From Nigerium massiliense (GTDB lineage: Bacteria > Actinomycetota > Actinomycetes > Propionibacteriales > Propionibacteriaceae), in the NCBI RefSeq assembly GCF_000826085.1, contig NZ_CCYM01000003.1:1263741-1327740 (forward strand): a DNA stretch of 64,000 bases. The letters run 5' to 3'. The position numbers and the translations under genes are program-made. Each line of letters starts with the position of its first letter. Position 1 is the stretch's first letter. Below, in pieces: positions 24,214 through 33,194 of the stretch. The notes under the pieces are model-generated. The model was not told the DNA's origin. It did not search any database and was given only the letters and a program-made list of their open reading frames with translations.

Positions 24214-26061
24214 ATGCCAGCACAGAGAACGGACAAGCACGTGGACCAGGTCGCGAACGAGATCCGACCCCTCATCAGCATCGTGATCGTCACCTACAAC
24301 AGCGCCGACGAGATCGGTAATCTGCTCGACTCCCTGCCCCCCGGGGCTCCCGGTCACCGGCTGCAGATCCTCGTGGCCGACAACGGCTCCACCGACGACA
24401 CCGCGCAGGTCGCGACCGCGCGGGAGGACGTCACGTTCGTCCCCACAGGAGGCAACCTCGGCTACGCCGGCGGCCTCAACGCGCTGCGCGACCGCATCGA
24501 TCCCGAGGCGGTCGCGGTGGCCGCCCTCAACCCCGACCTCACGGTGCGCCCCGGGGCCCTGGACCTCCTCGTCGCCGGGCTGAGCGACGTCGTCGGGGTC
24601 ACCGTGCCGGCCATCGAGGACGCGGACGGCGTCCGCTTCCACTCGCTGCGCCGCGAGCCCAGCCTGCTGGGGATGCTCGGCGAGGCGACCCTCGGCGCGT
24701 CCTGGCCGGGGCGTCCGGCTGTGCTGGGCGATACGCTGCGGCGCCCGGACGACTACGAGCGCGTCCACGACGTCGACTGGGCCAGCGGGGCGGCGCTCGT
24801 CGCCTCGCGCGAGTGCTGGGACGCCGTCGGGCCGTGGGAGGAGTCGTTCTTCCTCTACTCCGAGGAGACCGACTTCATGCGCCGCGCGCGGCAGGCCGGC
24901 TTCCGCGTCCGCTACCTGCCCGGGGCCGCGGTCATGCACATCGGCGGTGCGTCCGGGGCGTCGCCGCGGCTGGAGGCGCTGATGAGCGTCAACCGGGTGC
25001 GCGACTACGCAGGACAGCACGGGCCGCTCGCCGCCACGGCGTTCCGCGGGCTGTCGATCCTGCAGTCCGTGTTGCGCTACCCGGTCAAGCCGGGGGCCCG
25101 TGAGGCGCTGCCCTACCTGCTCGGCCTGCGCGACCGCTCCGAGCTGCCGCACGCGACCCGCCCGGGCGACGAGCCGGAGCCCTCGGCGACGATCCCGCCG
25201 CAGGACGTGACCGGCAGCGTCATCATCCCGGCGCACCAGGAGGCGAAGGTCATCGGACGCCTCCTGGACGCCCTCGCCGACGGCCTGGCTCCCGGCATCG
25301 ACGTGATCGTTGCCTGCAACGGCTGCACCGACGGCACGGAGGAGGTCGCCCGCGCCCACGGGGCCGCGATCGGCGCGACGGTGCTCGAGGTGCCGGCGGC
25401 GTCCAAGCAGGGCGCGCTCAACGAAGCCGAGCGCACCACCACCGCGCTGCCGCGGGCCTACCTCGACGCCGACATCGCGGTGAGCGGCACCGCCGTCACC
25501 GCGGTGCTGGCCGCCCTCTCGGGCCCGCAGGCGCGCGTGGCACGGCCGCCGCTGACCTACGTGACCGACGACGCGGACGCCGTGGTGCGCTCCTTCTACC
25601 GAGCCCGCTCGGCCACCGCGTCGTTGATGAGCGCGATGTGGGGCGCCGGATTCTTCGCGGTGTCGGCGGCCGGGCGCGAGCGCTGGGACGCGTTCCCCGC
25701 GGACGTCCCCGACGACCTGCTCGTCGACTCGCTGTTCGACGACGACGAGAAGATGATCGTCGACTCCGAGCCGGTGCGCGTGTGGGTGCCGCGGCGGGCG
25801 TCCGCGTTGGCCGCGACGCTCAAGCGCGTCTACCGTCCGCAGAGCGCCGCGCCGCCGGCAGCCGAGTCGCGCGAGCGCCGCTCGTCCGGCTCGACGCTGC
25901 GCGAGATGGTCTCCCGCAACGCGCGCCGCGGCCCGCTCGGCGTCGCCGACACGGCCGTCTACACGACGCTGGCGGCCGGGGCTCGCGCCGCGCTGGTCGC
26001 CGACCGGCTGCGCGGCCGCACCGGCCGGGGCGCCTGGGAACGCGACAGCACCACCCGCTGA
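24214..26061 (+). CDS. bipartite glycosyltransferase with two GT2-type domains
   Basis: 615 residues with two nucleotide-sugar-binding modules. The first (~20-275) starts SIVIVTYNSADEIGNLLDSL and has ADNGSTDDT, GGNLGYAGGLN and FLYSEETDFMRRA, the plan of rhamnosyltransferase-like GT2 enzymes. The second (~328-530) starts SVIIPAHQEAKVIGRLLDAL with CNGCTDGT, YLDADIAV as the DxD strand and DDLLVDSLF. A basic C-terminal helical tail follows. It probably adds one or two sugars in surface-polysaccharide assembly at the cytoplasmic membrane face. An alternative start is GTG 24241, preceded by AGAGAACGGA. First gene of the polysaccharide region. Confidence 0.82.
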   Translation: MPAQRTDKHVDQVANEIRPLISIVIVTYNSADEIGNLLDSLPPGAPGHRLQILVADNGSTDDTAQVATAREDVTFVPTGGNLGYAGGLNALRDRIDPEAVAVAALNPDLTVRPGALDLLVAGLSDVVGVTVPAIEDADGVRFHSLRREPSLLGMLGEATLGASWPGRPAVLGDTLRRPDDYERVHDVDWASGAALVASRECWDAVGPWEESFFLYSEETDFMRRARQAGFRVRYLPGAAVMHIGGASGASPRLEALMSVNRVRDYAGQHGPLAATAFRGLSILQSVLRYPVKPGAREALPYLLGLRDRSELPHATRPGDEPEPSATIPPQDVTGSVIIPAHQEAKVIGRLLDALADGLAPGIDVIVACNGCTDGTEEVARAHGAAIGATVLEVPAASKQGALNEAERTTTALPRAYLDADIAVSGTAVTAVLAALSGPQARVARPPLTYVTDDADAVVRSFYRARSATASLMSAMWGAGFFAVSAAGRERWDAFPADVPDDLLVDSLFDDDEKMIVDSEPVRVWVPRRASALAATLKRVYRPQSAAPPAAESRERRSSGSTLREMVSRNARRGPLGVADTAVYTTLAAGARAALVADRLRGRTGRGAWERDSTTR

Positions 26062-26146
26062 CAAGGGCGGCAACCCCCGCCCGGGGGGGTCAACCTCCTG
26101 GTGGGTAAAGTGGCCGTCCCACCTGACCGCCGACCACGGAAGAGCC

Positions 26147-27469
26147 ATGCCCACGAACCGTCGTCCTCGCTTGACCACCTTGATCGCCGCTCTGGGCGCC
26201 ACCGCCCTGCTGGCCACCGGCTGCTCCGCGACGACGTCCGATCAGCCGACCCCGCAGCCGCCGGTGGGTGGCTCGTCCACCAGCGGGCCCATCACCGACC
26301 TCCCCCACGAGCGGATCGCCTGGGAGGGCGGCCCCGCGTACTGGAAGAAGTTCCCCAAGGCGGACGCCGCCGGCTGGAGCGACCCGTCGTTCTTCCCGAT
26401 CGTCATCTGGTTCAACGGGGTGAGCTCGAACGAGGAAGCCGCTTACGACAAGTCCAAGGGGTTCAACACCTACATCGGCATGGACAAGAGCACGCCGTAC
26501 CAGCTGTTCGCCGACAACGACATCTACTGGATCGGCGACGCGCTCAACTCCAGCTTCAACGCGCACTCGACGAACTGGGTCGGCGACTTCCTCGAGGACG
26601 AGCCGGACGGCCGCTTCGGCGTCCCGACCCAGGGTTTCCAGCAGATGCAGCAGCGCAAGGACGAGACCGGGCACGCGGGCCGATTCCGTTACACGAACTT
26701 CACCCAGCTGGTGATGAACAAGCACTTCAGGGCCGCCGACGCCGAGAGGTACATCAACGACTACAACGACGTCGTCTCCCTCGACATGTACTGGTACACC
26801 ATCCCGCACTGCTCGGACCCGAACTACGACGCCACCTGGTACCCGTTCCAGACCGACCAGAAGCACTGCCGCACGGCGGCCAACTACGGCCGCTCGGTGG
26901 ACGTCCTGCGGCAGCGGGACGCCGCGGACGGCAAGCTGATGCCGCTGTGGAACTTCGTCGAGATCTACAACGGCATGGGCAGCGGCAACGACGAGCTGAA
27001 GGTGACGCCGGACCAGGCCAAGGGCGCCGCGATGAACTCGATCATCCACGAGGCGCGTGGCCTCGCGTGGTTCAACCAGTCCTTCACCGGCTCCTGCAAG
27101 GGCTCCAGCCTGGTGCGCCAGACGCAGATGGACCCGCACTTCTGCGCGGCCAAGAACGTCGAGGCCGTCGGCCAGTTCAACAACCAGGTGCACAGGCTCG
27201 CGCCGGTGATCAACACCCAGTCGTACCGGTACAAGTTCGGCGACGGGCTCGACACCATGCTGAAGGTGCACGACGGGTCGGCCTACGTGTTCGCGATGAT
27301 CGACAACGCCTCCGACCCCGGCGAACGGACGTTCACGCTCCCCCAGGAGCTGCGCGGCCGCGCGATCGAGGTCGTCGACGAGCGCCGCACCATCACGCCG
27401 GACGCCCAGGGCCGCTTCACCGACACGTTCGCTCAGGAGTCGGCCTACCACATCTACCGCGTCCACTGA
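26147..27469 (+). CDS. secreted lipoprotein, glycoside-hydrolase-like
   Basis: 440 residues. A basic start and hydrophobic stretch end in LLATGCSA, so Cys26 is the likely lipidated residue, followed by a Ser/Pro/Gly linker. The rest resembles a TIM-barrel glycosidase: WFNGVSSNEEA, GFNTYIGM, WVGDFLEDEPDG, SLDMYWYTIP, MPLWNFVEIYN and IIHEARGLAWF, ending in a beta-sandwich-like tail (residues ~355-440). The acidic EDEPD and WNFVE segments are where catalytic carboxylates would be expected, but I cannot assign a GH family. Its place suggests it trims or remodels the polysaccharide made here. Confidence 0.65.
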   Translation: MPTNRRPRLTTLIAALGATALLATGCSATTSDQPTPQPPVGGSSTSGPITDLPHERIAWEGGPAYWKKFPKADAAGWSDPSFFPIVIWFNGVSSNEEAAYDKSKGFNTYIGMDKSTPYQLFADNDIYWIGDALNSSFNAHSTNWVGDFLEDEPDGRFGVPTQGFQQMQQRKDETGHAGRFRYTNFTQLVMNKHFRAADAERYINDYNDVVSLDMYWYTIPHCSDPNYDATWYPFQTDQKHCRTAANYGRSVDVLRQRDAADGKLMPLWNFVEIYNGMGSGNDELKVTPDQAKGAAMNSIIHEARGLAWFNQSFTGSCKGSSLVRQTQMDPHFCAAKNVEAVGQFNNQVHRLAPVINTQSYRYKFGDGLDTMLKVHDGSAYVFAMIDNASDPGERTFTLPQELRGRAIEVVDERRTITPDAQGRFTDTFAQESAYHIYRVH

Positions 27470-27504
27470 GTCGCCCGGCCCGGACGCGAGCCGACGACAA
27501 GGCC

Positions 27505-27533
27505 CGGTGACCCCCGGTCGGGGGTGGTCACCG
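27505..27533. terminator. bidirectional terminator
   Basis: CGGTGACC (27505-27512) pairs with GGTCACCG (27526-27533), with further C/G pairing inside, between the convergent lipoprotein and glycosyltransferase genes. Confidence 0.65.
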
Positions 27534-27553
27534 AGCCTCCGCGCCGCCGGTCG

Positions 27554-28426
27554 TCAGTGGCCGCGGACGCGCCTCACGAGCCCGGCGGCGGCGAACTTCA
27601 GCTTGTTGACGCCCTCCTTGCCGAGCAGGCGCACCAGCACCAGCCGCCCACCCTCGCGGACGCCGTCGCGCACGGCCCGGGCGGGGGCCCCGACGCCGTT
27701 CTCCCGCAGGAGCTCGATCCGGCTGGGATTGCGGACGCCGCTGAGGCGCCCGCCGAACAGGGCGCGGTAGCGTGCCGGGGAGACCAGGCGGCCGCGGACG
27801 CGGTTGCTGACGTTCTTGCTGTGCACCACCTGGAGCCAACCCGGCGCGCCCGGGATCTCGACGACCGGCATGTGCAGGTGCAGCCTGTTGTGCCAGTCGG
27901 CCCAGCACGACCGGAAGCCGTCGTCCAGGGGCTCCCGGACGGCCACGAAGGCGTTGTCGTCGTCGCGGCGCAGGTAGAGCCGGTCGCTGGTGCGGATGAG
28001 GCCGTTGACGACGTAGAGCGCGGAACGCGGCGCCGGCACGTCCGCCTGCCGCAGCCGCGCCACGAAGTCGCGCGCGAGGCCGTCGTCGTTGTCGAGGTTC
28101 GACGTCGAGACCGCATCGGCGTCGCCGACGACGCGGCGCACCTCGCGGGCCAGGTCGTCGCCCTCGACGCTCTCGGTGTACACAGGGTCGAGCAGCCCTT
28201 CGGCCTGCAGCGAGGTCATGCGCTGCTTGAGCCAGTCGGGGCTCTCGGGGTCGAGGAAGACGATCCAATGGATGCCGTCGCCCTCCTGGGCTCGCACCGA
28301 AGGCACGGTGAAGCGCTCGAACAGTTCGGTGCGCTCGCGGAGCCAGCCCTCCTGGGCGCGGATGAGGCTCTCGACTCCGGGGCTGGGCAGGTTGTAGCGG
28401 GTCAAGAAGACGTGCGGAACGGTCAT
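27554..28426 (-). CDS. putative rhamnosyltransferase-family glycosyltransferase
   Basis: 290 residues resembling the Rhamno_transf family. The N-terminus VPHVFLTRYNLPSPG is followed by WLRERTELFERFTVPSVRAQ and HWIVFLDPESP, then SNLDNDDGLARDF with the metal/nucleotide acidic cluster, and LHMPVVEIPGAPGW. It likely transfers a sugar, perhaps rhamnose supplied by the rml genes 15 kb downstream. It is transcribed against the neighbouring + strand genes and followed by a shared terminator. The Wzz-like gene on its 5' side is on the same strand 27 nt upstream, so the two probably form an operon. Confidence 0.72.
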   Translation of the reverse strand: MTVPHVFLTRYNLPSPGVESLIRAQEGWLRERTELFERFTVPSVRAQEGDGIHWIVFLDPESPDWLKQRMTSLQAEGLLDPVYTESVEGDDLAREVRRVVGDADAVSTSNLDNDDGLARDFVARLRQADVPAPRSALYVVNGLIRTSDRLYLRRDDDNAFVAVREPLDDGFRSCWADWHNRLHLHMPVVEIPGAPGWLQVVHSKNVSNRVRGRLVSPARYRALFGGRLSGVRNPSRIELLRENGVGAPARAVRDGVREGGRLVLVRLLGKEGVNKLKFAAAGLVRRVRGH

Positions 28427-28453
28427 GACAGCTCGGTTAGGCTTTCTGGCGTC

Positions 28454-29080
28454 TCAGCGGCGCCGTCGACGGATTGAATCGACGACGACAGCGGCGCCAA
28501 GCGTGATACTGACACCCACCAGGGCTATCGCGCCACGGGCGCGTCCCATGCTGGGCTCGACGTGTTCGACCGGCGGGACCTCGGTGCGCAGGGTCATCCG
28601 GTTGGCGGCCGTCACGTGAAACTCATCCTGAACCGCGGTCAGCTGGGACTGAATCTCCTTCAGCGCCACGTCCAGGCGGGCGCGCGCGGCGTCCTCGGAG
28701 ACGTCGACGACGTCCACGATGAGCGCGGGCTCCTTCACCATGCTGACCCACTGGCCGCCGACGTTGGCGACCCGCACCTGGGTGGCCGGCTTCGGGCTGA
28801 AGCCGTACAACGGCGCGTCGACGGCGGAGGGCACGACGGCGAGGATGCCGTCGTTGACGCGCGCCGCGACGATGTGGGCCGTCGGGATGGCGAAGTTCTG
28901 GTCGTCGGTGATCACCCGGTCCCGGACCGGGCCGGACGGCTCGGAGATGACGGCGGCGGTGCTGATCGAGTACACATCCTGGCCGCGCACGAGGAACAAT
29001 GCGGCGGCGGTGAGCAACGCACCGATCACGAGAACCGGCCACTGGCGACGCCATGCGGCGAAGGCCTCTCGTGTAGTCAT
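28454..29080 (-). CDS. short Wzz-like membrane protein (first of a divergent pair)
   Basis: 208 residues from the ATG at 29080 with GGGGGATTG ahead; the frame is open further up but without coding character. A membrane span at ~14-32, an extracytoplasmic domain with a helical part (ARARLDVALKEIQSQLTAVQ) and a second span at ~183-202 ending in a run of arginines. This two-span topology matches polysaccharide co-polymerase or chain-length proteins, but there is no kinase domain and the Pro-rich motif of classical Wzz is weak. It lies head-to-head with a similar protein at 29208; they may interact. Confidence 0.6.
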   Translation of the reverse strand: MTTREAFAAWRRQWPVLVIGALLTAAALFLVRGQDVYSISTAAVISEPSGPVRDRVITDDQNFAIPTAHIVAARVNDGILAVVPSAVDAPLYGFSPKPATQVRVANVGGQWVSMVKEPALIVDVVDVSEDAARARLDVALKEIQSQLTAVQDEFHVTAANRMTLRTEVPPVEHVEPSMGRARGAIALVGVSITLGAAVVVDSIRRRRR

Positions 29081-29207
29081 CAATCCCCCGAAGCAACGGC
29101 AACGCACTCCGCAAGAAATTTTAGCAACCCCCGGGTCGTCTACAGTTGCCCCGGTGTGCGGCCGCAGGCTTACACGCTCAAGAACACTTGCACCTGGGGG
29201 ATATGGA

Positions 29208-30008
29208 ATGGATCTGAGCCACGTGTTCACGGCACTGGCCCGGCGGTGGTATCTGACTTTGTTGGCGTTTGTTGTCGCCGGCCTCATGGGCTTCCTCGTG
29301 TTCAGCGCGATCGGTCCCACGTACGTCACGAAGGCGACGTCGACGCTCATCCCGCCGCCGGCGGTGGTGGCGGCGCAGCAGAAGCAGAACCCCGGCACTC
29401 CGGCGAACCCGCTGCTCTACCTGGGCGGCCTGTCCGACGCGCGAGACCTGGTCGTCCGCGACCTGCAGTCCGAGCAGGTGCAGCAGGCGATCGGCGAGAA
29501 GCACCCCGGCGCCACCGTCAAGGCGGCCGAGGATCCCAGTTCGCAGAGCCCGCTCGTGCTCATCGAGTCGGAGGCCAAGACCCCCGAGGAGTCGCAGGCC
29601 GCGCTGAACGACACGAAGAACCAGATCCGGACGACGCTCAAGCGCATCCAGGACGAGCTGCAGATCACCGAGCAGAACCGCGTCTCCGCCATGGACGTGA
29701 GCGCCGACGCCTCCCCCACCGTCAGTCGCCGCAACCAGACCCAGTTCGCCGGCCTGGCCGGCGCGGGGACGCTCGTCGTCATGCTGCTGCTGCTCGGTCT
29801 CGTGGACGCCGCACTGCGGGGGCGCGAGCAGCGCCGCCACGGCGGTGACCGCCACGGCTCCGGTGACACCGCCGAGCACGACGCCAGGCCGCTTGAGGGC
29901 CGCCCGTCGCGCGCGGACGCGGTCGTCCCCGGCGAGCCCAGCACCGGCGCGCGCCGGGCAGGTGACCTCGCCGACCAGGCCGAGCCGGGGTCGACGGGAC
30001 GGTCGTGA
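29208..30008 (+). CDS. short Wzz-like chain-length/co-polymerase protein
   Basis: 266 residues from the ATG at 29208 (GGGGGA 6 nt upstream). Spans at ~15-36 and ~181-202 enclose an exported domain with a helical segment (LNDTKNQIRTTLKRIQDELQ). A hydrophilic, probably disordered cytoplasmic tail follows (His/Asp/Arg-rich, ~203-266). There are no Walker motifs, so any cognate tyrosine kinase would be separate and none is in the window. Its stop overlaps the GTG of the polymerase/ligase gene (GTGA), which supports a role in controlling chain length of the polymer. Confidence 0.68.
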   Translation: MDLSHVFTALARRWYLTLLAFVVAGLMGFLVFSAIGPTYVTKATSTLIPPPAVVAAQQKQNPGTPANPLLYLGGLSDARDLVVRDLQSEQVQQAIGEKHPGATVKAAEDPSSQSPLVLIESEAKTPEESQAALNDTKNQIRTTLKRIQDELQITEQNRVSAMDVSADASPTVSRRNQTQFAGLAGAGTLVVMLLLLGLVDAALRGREQRRHGGDRHGSGDTAEHDARPLEGRPSRADAVVPGEPSTGARRAGDLADQAEPGSTGRS

Positions 30009-31333
30009 CCGTCACCCGCCCCGTCGAGGCTGAGGAACGCACGCAGCAGCGAGGGGTGCGGCTCGACGGCGTGACGGTCTTCTCCGTCTACGTCTTCGTG
30101 CTGCTGCTGATCCCGTCCAACCTGACGATCAGCGCCCTCGGCAGCCTCGGCGTCCCCGGCATGCTCATCGGCATCCTGGCGTTCGCGTGGTGGGCCTGGG
30201 AGCAGACGAACCGGCTCCAGCCGCTGCCGGGCGGCTCCACCGCCGTCCGCAAGGCGGCCCTCATCTTCCTCGTGGTGCTGCTGATGGTCTACGCGCACTC
30301 CGCGCTGCTGCCGCTTCCCGAGGACGAGCGCAGCGTCGCCGACAGCGGCATGCTGCGCATCCTGGGCATGTGCGGGGTGATCCTCGCGCTCAACGACGGC
30401 ATCGACTCGCGCGAGCGGCTGCGGGTGTTGCTGCGCAGGCTCGGCATCGCCGGGGCCGTGATGGCGGTGCTGGCCATCGTCCAGGTCGTGAGCGGTTCGC
30501 TGATCGTCGACTCGATCACGATCCCCGGCCTGGCGCCCCATGACACCGCGACGGCCGACGTGACCCTCCGCGAGGGCCGCGTGCGTCCCACCGGCACGTC
30601 GACCAACGCCATCGAGTTCGGCGCCATCTTGGCGATGTTCCTGCCGATCGCCATCACGTCGGCGCGGGCGGCCCGCTCCCGGGCCCGCGCGATCTGGGGC
30701 TGGCTCGCCGTGGGACTGATCTCGCTGGCCGCCCTGCTCGCCATGTCGCGCACGGCCCTGATCTGCGCGGCCGTGGCCGTGCTCGTGATGCTGCCGGTGT
30801 GGCCCTCGCGCAGCCGGCTGCTGATCATGGTCACCGGCGTGGTCGGGTTGCTGGGCGCCAGCCTGGTGTTCCCGGGCCTGGGCGGCACCCTGCGCGGCTT
30901 GTTCCTCGGCGCCGCCGGCGACCCGAGCGTCCAGTCCCGCACGAGCGGCTACGGCATCGCGACCGAGTTCATCCTGCAGAACCCGATCCTCGGTCGCGGC
31001 TTCGCGACGTTCCTGCCCAAGTACTGGATCCTCGACAACCTGTACCTGCAGTACACCGTCGATACCGGCCTGCTCGGCCTGGCGGCCCTGGTGGGCATCC
31101 TCGTCTCCGCGATGGTCTGCGCCTACAAGGCGACCAAGAGGCTGAGCGCCACCGTCGATCGGGAGTACTCCGCCGCCCTGCTGGCCGCGGCCGCCGCCGG
31201 CTCGGTGTCGCTGCTGTTCTTCGACGCGTTCGCCTTCCCTCAATCCGCCGGCATCGTCTGCCTCGTGGTGGGGCTGTGCGGCGCCACCTGGCGGCTGACG
31301 CGGGCACAGACCGACCTCGACGCGCTCCCCTAG
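30005..31333 (+). CDS. O-antigen ligase/polymerase-like (Wzy-type) membrane protein
   Basis: 442 residues, about ten to twelve spans, with the Wzy_C-type centre: RPTGTSTNAIEFGAILAMFL, LLAMSRTALI, SGYGIATEFILQNPILGRG and DNLYLQYTVDTGLLGL. These proteins polymerise lipid-linked repeat units or attach polysaccharide to an acceptor on the outer face of the membrane. It starts at a GTG overlapping the preceding gene, so it is translationally coupled to the Wzz-like protein. With the flippase at 34973 and the sugar transferase at 41717 it completes the Wzx/Wzy set. Confidence 0.82.
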   Translation: MTVTRPVEAEERTQQRGVRLDGVTVFSVYVFVLLLIPSNLTISALGSLGVPGMLIGILAFAWWAWEQTNRLQPLPGGSTAVRKAALIFLVVLLMVYAHSALLPLPEDERSVADSGMLRILGMCGVILALNDGIDSRERLRVLLRRLGIAGAVMAVLAIVQVVSGSLIVDSITIPGLAPHDTATADVTLREGRVRPTGTSTNAIEFGAILAMFLPIAITSARAARSRARAIWGWLAVGLISLAALLAMSRTALICAAVAVLVMLPVWPSRSRLLIMVTGVVGLLGASLVFPGLGGTLRGLFLGAAGDPSVQSRTSGYGIATEFILQNPILGRGFATFLPKYWILDNLYLQYTVDTGLLGLAALVGILVSAMVCAYKATKRLSATVDREYSAALLAAAAAGSVSLLFFDAFAFPQSAGIVCLVVGLCGATWRLTRAQTDLDALP

Positions 31334-31345
31334 GAGGAGGACCCC

Positions 31346-32302
31346 ATGATCCCGACACTGGTGCACAAGGGGCTGGACGGCCGCTCGGGCACGCTGACCG
31401 AGACGGTGGGCGACCTCGTCCGGCTGTACGCATCCCGCACCCAGTTGCGCGGGATGCACGCCGCACGCCGCGGCCTGCGGCTCCCGGTCACGCTGCGGCG
31501 CCGCAGGCGCGGCAGCATCTACGCGGTCACGATGGTCAAGAACGAGATCGACGTGCTGCCCGGCACGCTCGACAACCTCGTCAACCAGGGTGTCGACCAC
31601 ATCGTGGTGGCCGACAACGGCTCCACCGACGGCACCCTCGAGTGGCTGATGGCCGCCCGTGGTGCCTACCCGCTGACCGTCTTCCGCGACAAGGAACCCG
31701 CGTACTACCAGGCCATCAAGGTCACCCGGCTGGCGCACTACGCCCAGCGCCAGGGCGCCGAGTGGATCGTCCCGTTCGACGCCGACGAGCGCTGGATGGC
31801 CCCTGGCCAGACGGTGGCGGAGTTCCTGCGCGGCTGCGACGCCGACATCGTGACCGGCGAGATCCACAACGTGTTCCCGACCCGGGGCGCCGAGGGCGAG
31901 CTCGTCTTCAACCGGTTCGACACCCACCCTCACCCCGACGTCAAGGTCGTGTTCCGGTCGCACCCGCTTTCCTCGGTGCTCGAGGGCAACCACCTCGTCA
32001 TCCGGCCCGGGACGGTGACCGCTGGGCTCCGCATCGCCCACTTCCCGTGGCGCTCACGCGATCAGCTCGTCCGCAAGGTGCGCAACGGCACCGAGGCCTT
32101 GAAGGCGGGCGGCTACGACGAGGGCGTGGGCACGCACTGGCAGCACCTGGCCAGCCAGCGCGACGACGAGATCGACGCCCTGTGGGAGCGGCTCCTGCGC
32201 GGCGAGAACTCCGAGGAGTTCGGCTGGTCCCCGGTCGGGCCGTTCGTGACGGTGGATCCCACCCGCTGGCGGACGTGGCCGGCCACCGACCCGCAGGCCT
32301 GA
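31346..32302 (+). CDS. GT2-family glycosyltransferase
   Basis: 318 residues. After a basic ~55-residue N-terminus comes YAVTMVKNEIDVLPGTLDNL, VADNGSTDGTLEWL and PFDADERWM with the DxD, the arrangement of Glyco_tranf_2_4-type enzymes that act on an incoming sugar donor. Near the end, RIAHFPWRSRDQL is a familiar closing motif of this group. It follows the polymerase gene by 12 nt with an AGGAGGAGGA ribosome-binding site. Donor and acceptor unknown. Confidence 0.78.
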   Translation: MIPTLVHKGLDGRSGTLTETVGDLVRLYASRTQLRGMHAARRGLRLPVTLRRRRRGSIYAVTMVKNEIDVLPGTLDNLVNQGVDHIVVADNGSTDGTLEWLMAARGAYPLTVFRDKEPAYYQAIKVTRLAHYAQRQGAEWIVPFDADERWMAPGQTVAEFLRGCDADIVTGEIHNVFPTRGAEGELVFNRFDTHPHPDVKVVFRSHPLSSVLEGNHLVIRPGTVTAGLRIAHFPWRSRDQLVRKVRNGTEALKAGGYDEGVGTHWQHLASQRDDEIDALWERLLRGENSEEFGWSPVGPFVTVDPTRWRTWPATDPQA

Positions 32303-32351
32303 GTCCCCTCCGGCCCCGGGAACGGGGGCGTCCGCGCGGGCCGCGTCGCCC

Positions 32352-33080
32352 TCAGAAGCCGGGCTCGCGCCCGCGCACCTTGGACGAGACCCGCTTGACC
32401 ACGTTGCGGCCGCGGCGCGCCACACGCTCCAGCGGCCCGCGTTCCTTCACCCAGGTGGGCCACTTGCGGCGCAGGGCGGCGTCCGCGGTGTCGAACGCCT
32501 CCTGGTTGCCGAAGCCGCCCTTCGTCCAATGCATCACGTCGATGGAGCGCGTCACGACGCGCAGGCCCGCTTCACGGGCCTGGAGGCAGATGTCGACGTC
32601 GTAGCCGTGGAAAGCCGGGAAGGTCTCCTCGTCGAAGCGGAGCTGGTCCAGGGCGGCGCGGCTGAGGATGAGCATGAGCCCGTCGCAGGCGTCCACGTCG
32701 GCCTCGACATCGGGGAAGCTGACCTGGCCGCGTGGCTCTTCGACGTGCCCGGCCAGCCGGCGCGCGTCCCACCAGGACAGGCTGGCCAGCCCCGCACCGC
32801 CGACCACGCCGACGACGCCCACCTCCGGCTCGTCGACGGCGGCCAGCACCTTCGCGCGGAACTCGGGGTCGCGGATCTCGACGTCGTCGTGCATGAGCAC
32901 GAGCGCCCGGCAGTCCGGACCGGCCTGCTCGACGAAGCGGTTGTAGACCGAGCAGATGCCGCCGTCCCCGGGGGAGGCGAGTACGAGGTCGCCGGCGCCG
33001 CGGGCGCCCTCGATCCCGGGAAGGGAACGTTCGCGGTACTTCGTTCCGTCCCCGCCCACACACGTGCCGAATGCGATCAT
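32352..33080 (-). CDS. glycosyltransferase (StrF-like GT2)
   Basis: 242 residues: IAFGTCVGGDGTKYRERSLP at the N-terminus, SVYNRFVEQA, LVLMHDDVEIRD (acidic metal site), DACDGLMLILSR and FHGYDVDICLQAREAGLRV. These match the StrF/Glyco_tranf_2_5 group often found in polysaccharide loci. The tail is basic. No ribosome-binding site precedes the ATG; instead TAGGCT on the reverse strand ends 6 nt upstream, so the mRNA is probably leaderless. Confidence 0.75.
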   Translation of the reverse strand: MIAFGTCVGGDGTKYRERSLPGIEGARGAGDLVLASPGDGGICSVYNRFVEQAGPDCRALVLMHDDVEIRDPEFRAKVLAAVDEPEVGVVGVVGGAGLASLSWWDARRLAGHVEEPRGQVSFPDVEADVDACDGLMLILSRAALDQLRFDEETFPAFHGYDVDICLQAREAGLRVVTRSIDVMHWTKGGFGNQEAFDTADAALRRKWPTWVKERGPLERVARRGRNVVKRVSSKVRGREPGF

Positions 33081-33086
33081 GCCCCC

Positions 33087-33092
33087 AGCCTA
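33087..33092 (-). promoter_or_regulatory. -10 box of a probable leaderless mRNA (glycosyltransferase)
   Basis: On the reverse strand TAGGCT ends 6 nt before the ATG at 33080. Confidence 0.5.
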
Positions 33093-33160
33093 GGCAACGG
33101 GGCGGTCCCGTGAAAAAAGCACCCCCGCCCGGTGCCCCGCCTCCTGATACGCCGCGAGGT

Positions 33161-33166
33161 TAGGCT
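33161..33166 (+). promoter_or_regulatory. -10 box for the tandem hydrolase gene
   Basis: TAGGCT lies 28 nt before the ATG at 33195, leaving a ~20-nt leader with an AAGGAG ribosome-binding site. Confidence 0.45.
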
Positions 33167-33194
33167 GGACAGGTTGTCGACAAGGAGACCCCTC

